The position numbers were made by a program, and so were the translations under genes. Below are positions 6,741-7,190 of a DNA stretch of 7,190 bases, piece by piece (the stretch's first letter is position 1; each line of letters starts with the position of its first letter). The notes beneath the pieces are model-generated. The model was not told the DNA's origin and did not search any database. It saw nothing but the letters and a program-made list of their open reading frames with translations. This stretch comes from Fimbriiglobus sp. (GTDB lineage: Bacteria; Planctomycetota; Planctomycetia; Gemmatales; Gemmataceae). The stretch lies in the NCBI GenBank assembly GCA_025352585.1, contig JANXTD010000075.1, forward strand, positions 1 through 7,190, read 5' to 3'.

Positions 6741-7058
6741 GTGAAACTGACTCAACCCCGCGTCAAGAACCCCGAACTGATGCTCCGCATTCCCGGCCCC
6801 GACCGCAAGCGGAACCTGGCCGCGTACACCTACCGCGTGACCTACCGCGCCCCCGACCCCCGCGCCACCGGGTGTGTCACGACCTGGGATGTCGGCGGCG
6901 GCCGCTTGCCGTACCAGGTCGCCCTCGAACGCACCGAAGCCGGCGTGTTGCAGTGGCACTGCAGTTGCGCCGACGCCGTGTACCGCGGCGAGCGCTTGCA
7001 GCACTACCACTGCAAGCACGTCGCCGGGCTGATGGACTGCCTACCGCCGCTCGACTAG
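6741..7058 (+). CDS. Small stand-alone SWIM-type zinc-finger protein
   Basis: The product is 105 aa. The GTG at 6741 is chosen as start because GGAGGA (6729-6734) lies 6 nt upstream. A TTG at 6699 is also in frame but overlaps the TATAAT box and would put the SD inside the gene. The C-terminal part has the SWIM zinc-binding pattern CxCx(n)CxH: C74-S-C76, then C91-K-H93, in the contexts WHCSCADAV and HYHCKHVAGL. The N-terminal 70 residues form a probable beta-rich region (AAYTYRVTYRA, then YQVAL) that presents the finger. SWIM domains bind DNA or proteins and usually belong to larger proteins such as Swi2/Snf2 helicases or MuDR-type transposases. Here the finger is nearly the whole protein, so it may be a small regulator or adaptor, which is inference. 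Its stop overlaps that of the carB-like gene on the other strand. Confidence 0.82.
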   Translation: MKLTQPRVKNPELMLRIPGPDRKRNLAAYTYRVTYRAPDPRATGCVTTWDVGGGRLPYQVALERTEAGVLQWHCSCADAVYRGERLQHYHCKHVAGLMDCLPPLD

Positions 7059-7190
7059 GCTTTCGGCGGGAACCAGTCTTGCAACGCCGTGACGGTCATC
7101 TCTCGCTCGCGCATCGCCCGGCACGCCGCCACGGCTGCTAACGCTGCCGACACGGTCGTGATCAGCGTTACGCGGTGGGTCACCGCCTCG
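7055..7190 (-). CDS. carB: C-terminal end of carbamoyl-phosphate synthase large subunit (partial)
   Basis: Only the last 44 codons and the TAG stop (7055-7057) are in the window. The translation begins EAVTHRVTLITTVSAALAAV and ends MTVTALQDWFPPKA. This fits the end of the allosteric MGS-like domain of CarB, where the order is a strand with (I/F)TT, an Ala-rich helix (AALAAVAACRAM) and a final TV-x-(A/S)LQ(D/E) segment, as in E. coli CarB (ELTVRSLQE). CarB makes carbamoyl phosphate from glutamine-derived ammonia, bicarbonate and ATP for pyrimidines and arginine. The call rests on a short piece, so it is likely but not certain. Confidence 0.78.
   Translation of the reverse strand, partial: EAVTHRVTLITTVSAALAAVAACRAMREREMTVTALQDWFPPKA

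Noticed and set aside
1..7190. Mobile element, CRISPR array, tRNA/rRNA or defence island
   Set aside because: No direct repeat array, transposase, terminal inverted repeat, tRNA-like fold or defence gene was recognised; the XerC is of the housekeeping type.

Overview
The window is GC-rich, gene-dense bacterial chromosome. It most resembles a planctomycete, probably Gemmata or a relative (family Gemmataceae). The evidence is a secreted DUF1080 (3-keto-disaccharide hydrolase) protein, a secreted thioredoxin-TPR protein, a small stand-alone SWIM zinc-finger protein, strong G/C bias at third positions that produces many long shadow ORFs, and start sites that only sometimes have a Shine-Dalgarno (SD) sequence. 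The taxonomic call is inference from gene content, not from a marker gene.

Layout. (1) 1-591, minus: N-terminal 197 residues of a PhnP-like metallo-beta-lactamase-fold hydrolase, running off the left edge. (2) 603-638: a long, near-perfect GC-rich hairpin. (3) 664-2463, minus: a 599-aa major facilitator superfamily (MFS) transporter with an unusual soluble block of about 130 residues before its last membrane helix. (4) 2464-2644: divergent intergenic region. (5) 2645-3777, plus: a 77-aa protein of unknown function whose stop overlaps the GTG start of a complete XerC-type tyrosine recombinase with all six catalytic residues. (6) 3778-3985: non-coding leader with no gene. (7) 3986-5155, plus: exported thioredoxin-like protein with a CIYC motif and a helical repeat C-terminus. 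(8) 5227-5991, plus: exported DUF1080 protein. (9) 5995-6612, minus: 5-formyltetrahydrofolate cyclo-ligase, convergent with the DUF1080 gene at a gap of only 3 nt. (10) 6613-6740: divergent intergenic region with a perfect TATAAT box for the next gene. (11) 6741-7058, plus: 105-aa SWIM-type zinc-finger protein. (12) 7055-7190, minus: the last 44 codons of a gene that looks like carB, whose stop codon shares a CTAG palindrome with the stop of the SWIM gene.

Functional reading. Most of the window is housekeeping: chromosome dimer resolution (XerC), folate salvage (cyclo-ligase) and pyrimidine/arginine precursor synthesis (carB). These sit beside envelope or carbohydrate-related genes (MFS carrier, DUF1080, exported thioredoxin). 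No mobile element, CRISPR array, RNA gene or defence system was found. The least explained items are the small protein coupled to xerC, the soluble block in the MFS carrier and the minimal SWIM protein. I do not see a clear new multi-gene system.
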